64,000 nucleotides of DNA from Lentzea sp033794685 (GTDB lineage: Bacteria > Actinomycetota > Actinomycetes > Mycobacteriales > Pseudonocardiaceae). Shown here piece by piece: positions 30,201-35,406 of this stretch (within the stretch, counting starts at the first letter, position 1; each line of letters opens with the position of its first letter). The notes beneath the pieces are model-generated. The model searched no databases. It saw only the letters and a list, made by a program, of their open reading frames with translations, and was not told the origin of the DNA. The DNA is taken from assembly GCA_033794685.1 (NCBI GenBank), contig JARAYZ010000002.1, one strand, 5' to 3'. Position numbers and translations under genes: made by a program.

Positions 30201-32448
30201 GCGCGTACCACCCGCTGAGCGTCCCGGGATCGAGCGCCTCGCCGCCGAAGATCACGAAGCGCAGCGCGAGGTCGTCCGGGAACTCCGCGTCCGCCTCGGC
30301 CAGTTGCCGGAACGCCGACGGGGTCTGGTTGAGCACGGTGACCCGTTCGGCGGCCAGCAGCCGGCGGAAGTCGCGGGCGGAGCGGCTGATCTCGTGCGGC
30401 ACGACGACGAGCCGGCCGCCGTGCAGCAGCGGGCCCCAGATCTCCCAGACGGAGAAGTCGAAGGACGGCGAGTGGAACAACGTCCAGACGTCGTCCGGTC
30501 CGAAGTGGAACCGCGACTCGGTGGCGGCGAACAGCCGCGTCACGTTCGCGTGCGGGACGACCACGCCCTTCGGCGTTCCGGTCGAACCGGACGTGTAGAT
30601 CAGGTAGGCGGGCTGGTCACCGTGCCGGGGACCGACCGCGACGCCGTCTCCGCGTTCATCGACCGAGATCCGCGGATGCCCGGTGGCCGGCAGGTCGACG
30701 TCCGCGCCGGTGATCACCAGGACCGGGTCGGCGTCGTCGAGCACGAAGCGGATCCGGTCCGCCGGGTAGTCAGGGTCGACGGGCAGGTAGGCGGCCCCCG
30801 TCTTCAGCACCGCCAGCAACGCCACCACGAAGTCGATCGATCGCGGCACCGCCACGGCCACGAACCGCTCAGCGCACGCGCCCCGTGCGGCCAGTGCCCG
30901 CGCGAGCCCGTCCGAGCGCTGATCCAGTTCGGCGTAGGTGGCGGTGAGGGCGCCGGACACCACCGCCGTCGCGTCGGGCCTGGCCAGCACCTGCTCCGCG
31001 AAGAACGACACGAGGGTGCGGTCGGTGACCGGTTCCGCGGTCTCGTCCCGCGCCACGAGCCAGGCCAGTTCCACCGGCGGCAGGGTCTGTGCCACGTCCA
31101 CCGGCGCGTGCGGATCCGCCAGCACGGCGCGCAGGCACGCGACCAGCCGGGAACACAGCGCGGCCAGATCGTCGCGGTCGTAGAGCGAATCCGGGGCGTC
31201 GAACCGCACGCACAGGTCGCCCCTGGTCCCACCGTCGACGTAGATCGAGATCGCGAGCTCGTCGGTGACCCCGAACGACGTTCCGGCCAGCCGCGCCGTG
31301 CGGCCGCCGAACTCGACCGGCTCCAGGAACTGGATGAGGTTGAGGATCGCGCCGAAGGGACTGCGCGGTTCCCGGCTCAGGCCGGCCTCCCGCCGAATGC
31401 TGGAGATCTGCAGCGACGAGTGCCGGAAGATCCGCGTCGTCTCGGCGGTGACCACGCCGGCCAGCTCCGCCAGCGACGTGCCGGGCCGGAAGGCGACCTT
31501 GATCGGCAGGATGTTGGAGACGATCCCCGGGGTCGCCTTCGTCGCGCCGAACCGGTTGTTGACGCTGAGGGAGAACAGCGGCTCGTCCTGCCGGCACATC
31601 TGCCGGAAGAACACGGCGACCGCCGCGATGGTCAGCGAGGACATCGTGACGCCGAGCGCCGCGGCGGTCTCCGCCCACTGCGCGTGCTCCGCCGCCGGAA
31701 TCGCGGCCTCGAAGTTGCACATCCGCTGCCGGGCGGCCGTCGTGAGCCGGGGCGGGTCGAGCTCGGCGACGTCCATCTTCGCGACGCCGCGCGGCAGCCG
31801 GACCACCTCGTCGGCGTCCGCGACGTACTCGCGCCAGAACGCCGCGTCGGCGGCGGACCGGGCCGAGTCGCGGTACCGCCGGTCGGCGCGGTGGAAGACC
31901 TCGGGGTCGGCGAACGCGTTCGGCGGCACCGGCCCGCCGGCGTGCAGCGCGCGGTAGATCTCGGCGATCCGCCGGGACAGGACGTTGAGGACGCCGAAGC
32001 CGTCGGAGATCAGGTGCGGGCACACCACGACCAGCAGCAGCCGATCCCGGTCCAGCTCGATCACACCGGCGCGGACGAGGAGTTCGGTCTCGAAGTCGAA
32101 CGGCTGCCCCACCAGGTCGTTCACGATGCCGTGAGAGGCTCCGAGCGGATCGGCCTCCCCGGCGACCGTGATCGAGAACGGCTGCCAGTCGCCGAGCTCG
32201 CGCAGCACCTGCCGCAGGCCCTCGTCGCCGTCGCGGAAGTTGACCAGCAACGTCCGCGCCTCCGCGATGGCCGTGCGGATCGCGGAGTTGAGCGCGGCAC
32301 GGTCCACGTCGCCGTCGAGCTGCCACCCGGCCAGGCCGTTGTTCGGCACGTCGGGCGAGATCGCGTGCGCGAACCACATCCGTTCCTGGGCAGCCGAGAG
32401 GGCGAGCGATGGCATTGCACGCTCCGCGGCCGTCGCGTTCGTTCCCAT
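16132..32448 (-). CDS. Five-module NRPS megasynthetase: C-A-T, C-A-T, C-A-T, C-(A remnant)-T, C-A-NMT-T-TE
   Basis: A 5438-residue nonribosomal peptide synthetase. All five C domains keep HxxxDG (the first as PHLISDG, the others as HHIAADG) and all five carrier domains keep GGHSLLAT. Four full adenylation domains are present; module 4 keeps only a short, non-catalytic stub. Hand-read codes are DFWNIGMVHK (A1), DVQFCANVVK (A2), DVFSVAAYAK (A3) and DAYWAGIVNK (A5). A5 has an N-methyltransferase inserted between A8 and A10. There is no epimerization domain. The C-terminal thioesterase has GWSFGG. The frame is open to TTG 32466, but ATG 32448 with GGTGG nine bases upstream is preferred. The stop overlaps the next gene (GTGA). 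It is the first gene of the leftward operon, so its promoter lies right of 32448. No MbtH-like gene is visible in the window. Confidence 0.97.
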   Translation of the reverse strand: MGTNATAAERAMPSLALSAAQERMWFAHAISPDVPNNGLAGWQLDGDVDRAALNSAIRTAIAEARTLLVNFRDGDEGLRQVLRELGDWQPFSITVAGEADPLGASHGIVNDLVGQPFDFETELLVRAGVIELDRDRLLLVVVCPHLISDGFGVLNVLSRRIAEIYRALHAGGPVPPNAFADPEVFHRADRRYRDSARSAADAAFWREYVADADEVVRLPRGVAKMDVAELDPPRLTTAARQRMCNFEAAIPAAEHAQWAETAAALGVTMSSLTIAAVAVFFRQMCRQDEPLFSLSVNNRFGATKATPGIVSNILPIKVAFRPGTSLAELAGVVTAETTRIFRHSSLQISSIRREAGLSREPRSPFGAILNLIQFLEPVEFGGRTARLAGTSFGVTDELAISIYVDGGTRGDLCVRFDAPDSLYDRDDLAALCSRLVACLRAVLADPHAPVDVAQTLPPVELAWLVARDETAEPVTDRTLVSFFAEQVLARPDATAVVSGALTATYAELDQRSDGLARALAARGACAERFVAVAVPRSIDFVVALLAVLKTGAAYLPVDPDYPADRIRFVLDDADPVLVITGADVDLPATGHPRISVDERGDGVAVGPRHGDQPAYLIYTSGSTGTPKGVVVPHANVTRLFAATESRFHFGPDDVWTLFHSPSFDFSVWEIWGPLLHGGRLVVVPHEISRSARDFRRLLAAERVTVLNQTPSAFRQLAEADAEFPDDLALRFVIFGGEALDPGTLSGWYARHGDRDPQLVNMYGITETTVHVTHRPLDASTTGSAIGLPVPNMRVRVLDPGLRLVPVGVVGELYVAGAQLARGYFGRCGLTASRFVADPFGGAGSRMYRTGDLVRWSGSELVFEGRADDQVKIRGFRVEPGEVEAVLGSHPEVSRALVVARDGSGGKQLVAYAVGGAALNGVDLRGFVAARVPEFMVPAVVVVVDELPLTANGKIDRRALPEPEFAGDVYRAPRNLREEILCGLFAEVLRVSAVGVDDNFFDRGGHSLLATRLVSRIRVVLGVEVPIRVVFECPSVAALAARLDDGRAVQVPVARVVRPERVPLSFAQRRLWFLYRFEGPSATYNVPMRLGLSGAPDVAALSAAIRDVVGRHESLRTVFAEADGVPAQRVLDAFDVPLDAVEASTPAELEELVGEVARYRFDLEAEIPVRARIVGGATEQVLILVIHHIAADGWSLVPLLRDLSDAYVARCAGTAPAWGPLPVQYVDYTLWQQDVLGSEDDPDSVVSRQVAYWRDELAGVPEQIGLPVDRVRPPVASHRGDFVVFTLDAELRRSVEALARSQGATAAMVMQAALAVLLGKLGAGADIPIGSPIAGRTDETLNDLIGFFVNTWVLRVGLDRDATFADVVAQVREKALGAYANQDAPFERLVELLNPARSTAHHPLFQVSLAFQNNSFPHLALGDLKVTFEPTSTGTSRFDVLFNIVERPDGDDSDTGYYGFVEYATDLFDRETIEQVISRYTDVLETVVAAPGTPIRAVDVLLPAERHRLLETWNDTATTAAGPVPQMVEDQVRRTPDAIAVSFAGGELTYRQLDERADAIAGALAAQGIGPDAVVAVALPRSPDLVAALLGVLKAGGVYLPVDVAYPVERLEFVLTDAAPKVVITDRASIDSVAGAGVPCLVVDELTTAGARPRPATQPDQLAYLIYTSGSTGAPKGVAMTCGALGNLVRWHDSVAEGGVGRKVAQFTALSFDVSVQEILSCLVTGKTLVVPDDETRADPHALAAWLREQRISELFAPTPVVKAVCEAAQEAGIDLPDLREVCQAGEALTLDDRLRAFFLDSPGIRLRNNYGPAETHVVTSHALDDPGTGWPTVVPIGTPVSNTRMRVLDSDLRLVPVGVVGELYVSGAQLARGYFGRSGLSASRFVADPFGGGGSRMYRTGDLVRWSREGDLVYLGRVDDQVKIRGFRVEPGEVEAVLGSHPRVSRAVVVAREGAGGKQLVAYAVGGALDGAELRGFVASRLPEFMVPAVVVVVDDLPLTVNGKVDREALPEPEFGGGTHRAPRNPREEVLAGLFAEVLDVGQVGIDDNFFDQGGHSLLATKLVSRVRTALGVEVPIRTVFENPSVARLAARLDGDRPVQVPVGRVVRPEWVPLSFAQRRLWFLHRFEGPSATYNVPMRLELSGLPDVPALSAAVHDLVARHESLRTVFAEVDGVPVQRVLEAGAVPVDVVEASSAAELEAVVTEVARYRFDLEAEIPIRARIVTGAAGQVLMLVVHHIAADGWSLVPLLRDLSEAYAARCAGTEPGWEPLPVQYVDYSLWQREVLGSEDDPGSVVSRQFAYWRDELAGLPEQVVLPVDRIRPPAASYRGDVVPFTMDAALRAGVEALARSQGVTPAMVMQGALAVLLGKLGAGDDIPIGSPIAGRTDETLDDLIGFFVNTWVLRVGLERGASFADVLAQVREKALGAYANQDAPFERLVELLNPVRSTAHHPLFQVSLAFQNNSSPHLALGDLKITFTPTSTGTSRFDLLFNIVERPDGYHGFAEYATDLFDRETIERIITRYVGVLETVVATPDVPIRAVDVLLPAERRRLLEASDDPAPITTVPLLIESQVERTPEALAVTCAGAALTYRELDERADQIAHALIAHGVRIESVVAVALPRSPDLVAALLGVLKAGAAYLPIDPGYPADRLAYVLTDAAPVVVIADSATAGTVAGEGVRCLLIDELTTTGADPRPPLSPGNLAYLMYTSGSTGIPKGVGITHASVTLCVRELAARFGMRQGGVTLAGTSVSFDVSVFEIFATLATGGVVDVVGDVLELGERDSWTGGVVSTVPSAFAELLTGLPEATTINAVVLAGEALPVSLVHRIREVLPETRVFNAYGQTESFYATASASLDTVDDRGNAPIGTPLGGVRVHVLDADLNPVPPGVAGELHVAGPNVGRGYHDLPALTASRFVADPFGGGGSRMYRTGDLVRWSGGELVFVGRADDQVKIRGFRVEPGEVEAVLGSHPEVSRAVVVARDGAGGKQLVAYAVGGAALDLRGFVASRLPEFMVPAVVVVVDDLPLMANGKVDRAALPEPEFAGTAHRGPRTLREEILCGLFAEVLRVPVVGVDDSFFDRGGHSLLATRLVSRIRVVLGVEVPIRVVFECPSVAGLAARLDDGRAVQVPVARVVRPERVPLSFAQRRLWFLYRFEGPSATYNVPMGLALSGRPDVTALSAALRDVLGRHESLRTVFAEIDGVAVQRVLDAFDVPLDVVEASTPEELEESVGEVVRHRFDLEAEIPVRARVVVGDAGCVLILVIHHIAADGWSLVPLLHDLSGAYAARCAEVAPVWEPLPVQYVDYTLWQRDVLGSEDDPDSVIARQFTYWRDELAGLPDHITLPVDRVRPPVASYRGDVVLFTMDAELRQGVETLVRSQGATAAMVMQAALAVLLGKLGAGTDIPIGSPIAGRTDETLDDLIGFFVNTWVLRVGLEDDATFADVLAQVREKALGAYANQDAPFERLVELLNPARSTAHHPLFQVSLAFQNNIFPHLALGDLGVGFEPTSTGTSRFDLLFNIVEQEATDTGYYGFVEYATDLFDRETIEQIISRYLSVLAAVIAAPDTLIRDVDVFLPDERHRVLEVWSRNTEDQNPDARAHVLDRWSNPVPTGVVGDLYVSGTPSGQSARWTREGRLELVERGGEQAAEVVAGEYRAPRDRREEVLAGLFAEVLNVAGVGIDDSFFEQGGHSLLATWLVSRIRTVLGVEVPIRVVFECPSVAALAARLDDGRAVQVPVARVVRPEQVPLSFAQRRLWFLYRFEGPSATYNVPMRLALSGRPDVAAFSAAVRDVVERHESLRTVFAEIDGVAVQRVLDAFDVPVDVAESATAAEAEALIAEVARYRFNLEAEIPVRARIVEGAGGCVLILVIHHIAADGWSLVPLLRDLSEAYAARCAGAAPVWEPLPVQYVDYTLWQQEVLGSEDDPESVVARQFAYWRDELADLPDQITLPVDRVRPPAASHRGDIVLFTMDAELRQNVEAFARAQGVTAAMVMQAALAVLLGKLGAGADIPIGSPIAGRTDDLLNDLIGFFVNTWVLRVGLEDDATFTDVLAQVREKALGAYANQDAPFERLVELLNPTRSVAHHPVFQVLLGFQNNVYPTFALGDLEVGFHPVSTGTSRFDLFFNIAERPESDTGDEGYYGSVEYATDLFDRETIEQIIARYVSVLETLVAAPDTLIRAVDVLLPAERHRLLEVFNRTAESPGTPDDTVPALFEQQVARNPDAIAISGDVQDITYRQLDERANEIAHELIARGVRIESVVAVALPRSPDLIAALIGVLKAGAAYLPIDPAYPGARNGSVLAAAAPALILTSSAVDTRDVLPDEEIPRLYLSEVAGERTTPPRERLRPAHLAYVMFTSGSTGQPKGVAVSHRSVVNEVANGWPEGPGDRILVQSSVAFDASVYEIWPALLTGRTLFPLPVGMESPANRIQFVSSHEIDSLWATAGLFDLMSSEDLSGLRTMRYLATGGDKVSTAAVDRVLQAHDDIRIINIYGPTETTVNATTHVVSAANRGEFDDPVVPIGTPILNARVYVLTDDLTPVATGVAGELWIGGAGLARGYFGRPGLTAERFVANPFGPAGSRMYRTGDLARWTRDGRLVFVGRVDDQVKISGFRVEPGEVEAVLRSHPRVAQAAVAARDLTGQGDRQLVAYVVANQEAPAERQESREAELVDQWQDMYDGLYDGELPAGFGDDFRGWHSSYTGAPIPLPEMREWRDTTVERIRSLRPGRLLEIGVGTGLLMSRLAPLCDTYCGTDFSEPVIDGLRQHLDRLAPEWAGRVTLVVGRADLIDRLPERGFDTVVLNSVVQYFPSVQYLVDVIEKAMGLLAPGGALFIGDVRNGALLREFATTVQVRRLGLETTAELDEAGRDKIRRAIATEIAMEKELVLHPDFFPALRDTLPVIDAVDVRMKSGAYDNELSQFRYDVTLRRAPSGTRSFADVPRLRWSEVASCEALEHHLRTRRPDRVRVVGVPNAALVNALRSTGDLHGEHSPPESAGVRRDELCELGERLGYAAAVTWSRIAGHMDVVFAAPDDDAGTCTPGYTKAGPLTSYGNVPVADHGIDLRAFLSGRLPAYMVPSAVLMLDRLPLTANGKVNRDALPTPELAGGSARRPRNAHEEVLAGLFAEVLGVADVGIDDSFFDLGGHSLLATRLLSRIRTVLRTDVPMRTVFEHSTVAELTPRLLDLNHDGRDETYAPLMTIRAHGAGRPLFCVHPVSGVGWFYLSLARYVDDRPIYALQAPGLDPTGPDAMPESMAELVDTYLARITSVQPHGPYNLLGWSFGGIAAHAIAAELRARGERVELLALMDCYPETAAEAGDLRGEDVREGFDLFLRGRYADADLPDVDAIAELVSDISVAHIGLLTGYVPPEFDGAAVFFKATAENSKDPAASWQDFVHAGLTVHTVPTGHQDMDRPESMRVIGDVLKRVFGAAKEDA
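21210..23032 (-). other. NRPS module 4: C-T with a truncated adenylation remnant
   Basis: The C domain is intact (HHIAADG near 22650) and so is the carrier domain (EQGGHSLLATW near 21370). Between them only about 60 residues (21690-21505) remain where about 500 are expected. HVLDRWSNPVPTGVVGDLYV matches the stretch just before A6, and ARWTREGRLELVE matches the A7-A8 stretch of the sister modules; A1-A5 and the A10 Lys are absent. The module cannot activate an amino acid itself and must be loaded in trans or skipped. The reading frame is preserved throughout, which argues for a functional design rather than decay. Confidence 0.9.
23032..26117 (-). other. NRPS module 3: C-A(piperazate-like)-T
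   Basis: C domain with HHIAADG near 25735. The A domain has its A3 loop near 24312 and A4 (SFDVSVFEIF) near 24185; the code reads DVFSVAAYAK. This resembles codes I remember for piperazate-activating domains (pattern DVFSVAxYAK), and the cluster encodes a KtzT/KtzI pair. The carrier domain lies near 23195. The assignment rests on memory and context and needs an actual comparison. Confidence 0.72.
26117..29270 (-). other. NRPS module 2: C-A(Pro-like)-T
   Basis: C domain with HHIAADG near 28890. The A domain has its A3 loop near 27440 and A4 reading SFDVSVQEIL near 27312; the code reads DVQFCANVVK. This matches the proline code DVQFIAHVVK except at two positions (Cys at 299, Asn at 322), so proline or another cyclic imino acid is predicted. 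The carrier domain (DQGGHSLLATK) lies near 26280. Confidence 0.75.
29270..32448 (-). other. NRPS module 1: C-A(Thr)-T
   Basis: The first C domain spans about 32420-31080 with its catalytic His near 32013. It differs clearly from the other four, which resemble each other, so it may accept a special upstream donor such as an acyl or aryl group. The A domain has LIYTSGSTGTPKG near 30590 and SFDFSVWEIWG near 30450. The code DFWNIGMVHK is the canonical threonine code. The carrier Ser lies near 29434. A Thr side-chain hydroxyl would be a natural nucleophile for macrolactone formation by the terminal thioesterase (inference). Confidence 0.88.
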
Positions 32449-32551
32449 GAACGAAGTCCACCGCAAACCCCGGCCACCACGGGGCCACTCTGTCCGGCCT
32501 CTTTCCGCACGATTCGGGTGGGCGGTGACTTCGCAGGGGACCGGGACCGGC
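32449..32551. promoter_or_regulatory. Upstream region of the NRPS operon
   Basis: The promoter of the leftward NRPS operon should begin in this roughly 100-base gap, possibly extending into the decayed gene beside it. GGTGG nine bases before the ATG is a weak ribosome site. No operator or clear -10/-35 pair was recognised. Confidence 0.4.
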
Positions 32552-32930
32552 TCACCCGAGCGGCAGGGCTCCGTCCACAGTGGTCACCGTGGCGGTGCGG
32601 GCGATCAGCGTCAACGCCGACTCGTGCGGGGCGTTGTCCGCCGCGGCCGTCACGTCCGCGAGCACCTCCACCGCGTCATCGCGGTCGTGGCCGTCACGGG
32701 CCGTGGCCAGCGCGACGAGATCGGTGGAGACGCCGGTCAACAGCAGCGTGTTCACGCCCCTGGTGCGCAACACGAGGTCCAGTTCCGTGTCGATGACCTC
32801 CCTGACCCGAACCGGTCAGCCTGCGGCGTCGCTCGCCGACCACCGCCGGATCCTGGCCGAAATCCGGGCGGGTGCCGCAGTCAGGGCGGCCGACGTGAGC
32901 CGGTGAACCCGGCGCACCTTGACCGCCCCG
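32552..32930 (-). pseudogene. Decayed isochorismatase-family hydrolase remnant
   Basis: On the minus strand the last 80 residues or so read as the C-terminal half of an isochorismatase/nicotinamidase-family enzyme: DTELDLVLRTRGVNTLLLTG, GVSTDLVALATARDGHDRD and VEVLADVTAAAD are typical, around the region where the family has its catalytic Cys. Here that stretch reads GVSTD with Ser in place of Cys. Upstream in the same frame, AAPARISARIRR ... AAG resembles the family's early helix and runs into TGA at a place where members usually have Trp (AAGWPV). Right after that the sequence jumps to the late DTELD segment, so a middle block is missing. Normal length is about 190 residues. The gene therefore shows a stop, an internal deletion and no N-terminus. 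It lies at the right edge of the NRPS cluster. Confidence 0.7.
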
Positions 32931-33318
32931 TCGCTGCCGTTCTCCACGACCGCGCTGCGACATCTTCATCCCGACCGGCACAGAACCCAGGTGGGGGTTC
33001 CGTGCCGGTCGGCGAAGCGGGCTGGCACGATCCCGAGCAGTCCACGGCGGAGCCAGAAGCAGCGCAGGCCGGCTGACCTGGAAGATCAGCCAACCGGGGT
33101 GGGCCCGAACACGCCGAAGTCCACTGTGGACATGTTGTAGTTGATCGGTACGTTCACCGCGCCAGCACGACGTCAGCAACAGCTGCTGATCACAACAGAC
33201 CAGACATGACCTGGGAGACGGCGAGACAGGCGAACCGGACCAACACGGCCGTGATCATGCAGGACGATGAACCGTTCATTCGATTCTGGACTTCGGCGGC
33301 GAGCTTTAGGCTGCGCGG
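32931..33318. other. Non-coding stretch before the lipoprotein gene
   Basis: About 390 bases with no supportable gene in any frame. The short open frames here show no protein-like composition. TAGGCT at 33307-33312 could be a -10 box for the lipoprotein gene, seven bases before its GTG. Nothing else stands out. Confidence 0.5.
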
Positions 33319-33966
33319 GTGAAGCGACTCATCGTGGTGTCCCTGTGCCTGCTCGCCGCCGCGTGCGGCACCCCGGCTCCGGCCACGCCGAGCACGACCG
33401 ACGAGTCACGGGTGCACGTCACCTTCGAGACCTACATGAAGGCCGGGGCGGCCAAGGACGGCGACACCGTCGTGACGGTGGTGGCGAGCTCCATGTTCGA
33501 CATCTACGACCAGGCCAGGAAGCTGGCGCTGACCGGTACCGAACAGCAGGTCGCCGCCGTACCGCTGAGCAGGCGGGCCTTCGTGTACGCCCTGCGCCGC
33601 GATGTGGACGCCCCGACCCTGCGCACCGCGTCGCCACGGGACCTGGTGCGGATCGGGGTGGAGAACGGCCTGGTCAACGAGCAGAACGCCGCCAACGTCA
33701 AGCTCGGAGCCGTCGCGGTGAGCGGTGACACCGCGTCGGCCGAGGTGCTCATGGGAGGCGAGGTGGCGCCGTACAGGTTCAGCTTCGTCCGCGAGGAAGG
33801 TTCGTGGAAGCTCGATCCGCGTCCCATGTTCGACCTCTCCGACACCGCGCTGGCCGACATCGCCGCAAAGCGGAACCTGACCCCCGACCAGCTGTTCGAA
33901 CAGACGATGGTCGCGAAGTACGGGGCCGCGAAGGTCGCCGAATTGCGCCAGCCGGTCGGGGGCTGA
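33319..33966 (+). CDS. Putative secreted lipoprotein of unknown function
   Basis: A 215-residue protein beginning with a basic, hydrophobic signal and a lipobox-like LLAAAC, with Cys16 as the lipidation site, followed by a Pro/Thr-rich linker. The body (about residues 30-200) has no domain I recognise; the C-terminal part, with APYRFSFVREEGSWKLDPRP, has the feel of NTF2-like or DUF4878-type accessory lipoproteins where a phrase like EDGKWKID is common. The GTG start has no ribosome site but a TAGGCT sits seven bases upstream, so the mRNA may be leaderless. The gene is alone between the cluster edge and the bkd operon, which is convergent with it. Confidence 0.75.
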   Translation: MKRLIVVSLCLLAAACGTPAPATPSTTDESRVHVTFETYMKAGAAKDGDTVVTVVASSMFDIYDQARKLALTGTEQQVAAVPLSRRAFVYALRRDVDAPTLRTASPRDLVRIGVENGLVNEQNAANVKLGAVAVSGDTASAEVLMGGEVAPYRFSFVREEGSWKLDPRPMFDLSDTALADIAAKRNLTPDQLFEQTMVAKYGAAKVAELRQPVGG

Positions 33967-34071
33967 TCCACTACGCCGGCTGGACCACCGCTTGCGGGAC
34001 AAGCTGAAGGCCGTGTTCGGCTGGTCCGACGACACCGCCTCGGCTCGGCCACAACGGGACGCCGACGCGCG

Positions 34072-35406
34072 CTACAGGTCCGCGAGCGCCGACTTCGGGT
34101 TCTCGACGCAGTCGGCGACGAACCGGAGGAAGCCACCCGCCGTGCCGCCGTCGCACACCCGGTGGTCGAAGACGAGCGACAGCTGCACGATGTGGCGCAC
34201 CGCGATCTCTCCGTCGACCACCCACGGTCGCGGCAGGATGCGCCCCATGCCGAGGATCGCGACCTCGGGGTGGTTGATGATCGCGGCGCTGCCGTCGACG
34301 CCGAGCACGCCGTAGTTGTTCAGGGTGAACGACCCGGACGTGAGTTCGGCGGCGGTGGCGGTGCCCTCGCGGGCGGCCGCGGTGAGCCTGCGGATCTCGG
34401 TGTCGAGGCCGCGCATGCTCAGACGGTGCGCGTCCTTCACCGCCGGGACGACGAGACCGCGGTCGGTCTGCGCCGCCAGGCCGAGGTTCACGCCGTCGAG
34501 GTGGACGATCTCGCCGCGGTCGGTGTCCACACGGGAGTTCAGCTCGGGGAAGCGGGCGAGCCCCGCCACGACGAACCGCGCGACCATCGCGAGAACGCCT
34601 GGTGCCGCACCGGTTTCCTTGAGTTCGGCGCGGAGTTCCAGCAACGCCGTGGCGTCGACGTCGACCCACGTCGTCGCTTCGGGGATCTCGGTCCGGCTGC
34701 GGGTCAGCGTGGCGGTGACCGCCTTGCGCATGCCCGTCAACGGCACTCGGGTGCGGATCGGCAGACCTGTGCGCTGGTCCGCACCGCTCGCCGGCCCCGG
34801 CACGACGGGCTTGGGCACGACCGGGTCGGGCACGACGGTGGCGGCCTCGACGTCGCGGCGGGTGATCAGGCCACCGGGTCCGGTACCGATCAGTGCGGTG
34901 AGGTCGACGCCGCTGTCGCGGGCGAGGCGGCGCACGATCGGTGACTGCACGGCCGGGCGTTCCCCGTTGCGCACCAACGGAATGGTGGCGGTGGGGCGTT
35001 CCGCGTCGCGCATCACCGGAGCGGCGGCCGGGCGTTCGCCACTGCCCGCCGTCACAGCGGCCTTCCTGCGGCGGCGTGACGACTTCGCCTCGGAGGTCCC
35101 GTAACCGATCAGGACGTTGCCGGACCCGGCACGCTCCTCCTCCACATAGGTCTCAGCGGTGGAAGCGCCTGCCCCGACCGAGATCAACGGCGACCCGACC
35201 TGGAGCGTGTCGCCCTCCGCACCGTGCAGCCGTGCGATCACGCCGCCGAAGGGTGAAGGCACCTCGACCATCGCCTTGGCCGTCTCGACCTCCGCCACGG
35301 GCTCGTCCACGGAGATGGTGTCGCCGGTCCTGACGAGCCACCGGAGCAGCACGGCCTCGGTCAGTCCCTCGCCCAGGTCGGGCAGGTCGAACACCTGGGT
35401 GCTCAT
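34072..35406 (-). CDS. bkdC: Branched-chain 2-oxoacid dehydrogenase E2 (lipoyl dihydrolipoamide acyltransferase)
   Basis: A 444-residue E2 subunit. The N-terminal lipoyl domain (about 1-80) carries EVETAKAMVEVPSPFGG with the lipoylated Lys. A long basic linker follows, then a peripheral subunit-binding domain (SPIVRRLARDSGVDL, GTGPGGLITRRDVEA) and the catalytic domain from about 215 with FDHRVCDGGTAGGF holding the His/Asp active-site pair. It transfers the branched acyl group from E1 to CoA, giving the isobutyryl-, isovaleryl- and 2-methylbutyryl-CoA used for branched fatty acids. The ATG overlaps the E1beta stop (ATGA), completing an E1alpha-E1beta-E2 operon. The E3 subunit is not here, as is usual. 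Confidence 0.93.
   Translation of the reverse strand: MSTQVFDLPDLGEGLTEAVLLRWLVRTGDTISVDEPVAEVETAKAMVEVPSPFGGVIARLHGAEGDTLQVGSPLISVGAGASTAETYVEEERAGSGNVLIGYGTSEAKSSRRRRKAAVTAGSGERPAAAPVMRDAERPTATIPLVRNGERPAVQSPIVRRLARDSGVDLTALIGTGPGGLITRRDVEAATVVPDPVVPKPVVPGPASGADQRTGLPIRTRVPLTGMRKAVTATLTRSRTEIPEATTWVDVDATALLELRAELKETGAAPGVLAMVARFVVAGLARFPELNSRVDTDRGEIVHLDGVNLGLAAQTDRGLVVPAVKDAHRLSMRGLDTEIRRLTAAAREGTATAAELTSGSFTLNNYGVLGVDGSAAIINHPEVAILGMGRILPRPWVVDGEIAVRHIVQLSLVFDHRVCDGGTAGGFLRFVADCVENPKSALADL

Noticed and set aside
32552..32773. Calling the 73-residue isochorismatase-like frame a functional small gene
   Set aside because: It covers only the C-terminal part of the family fold, lacks the N-terminal catalytic residues and has an in-frame stop and deletion upstream.
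27229..32796. Very long open frame (1855 codons) on the plus strand opposite the NRPS
   Set aside because: Antisense shadow of a GC-rich gene: no domain, Arg/His/Pro-rich composition, and the minus strand encodes a full NRPS.
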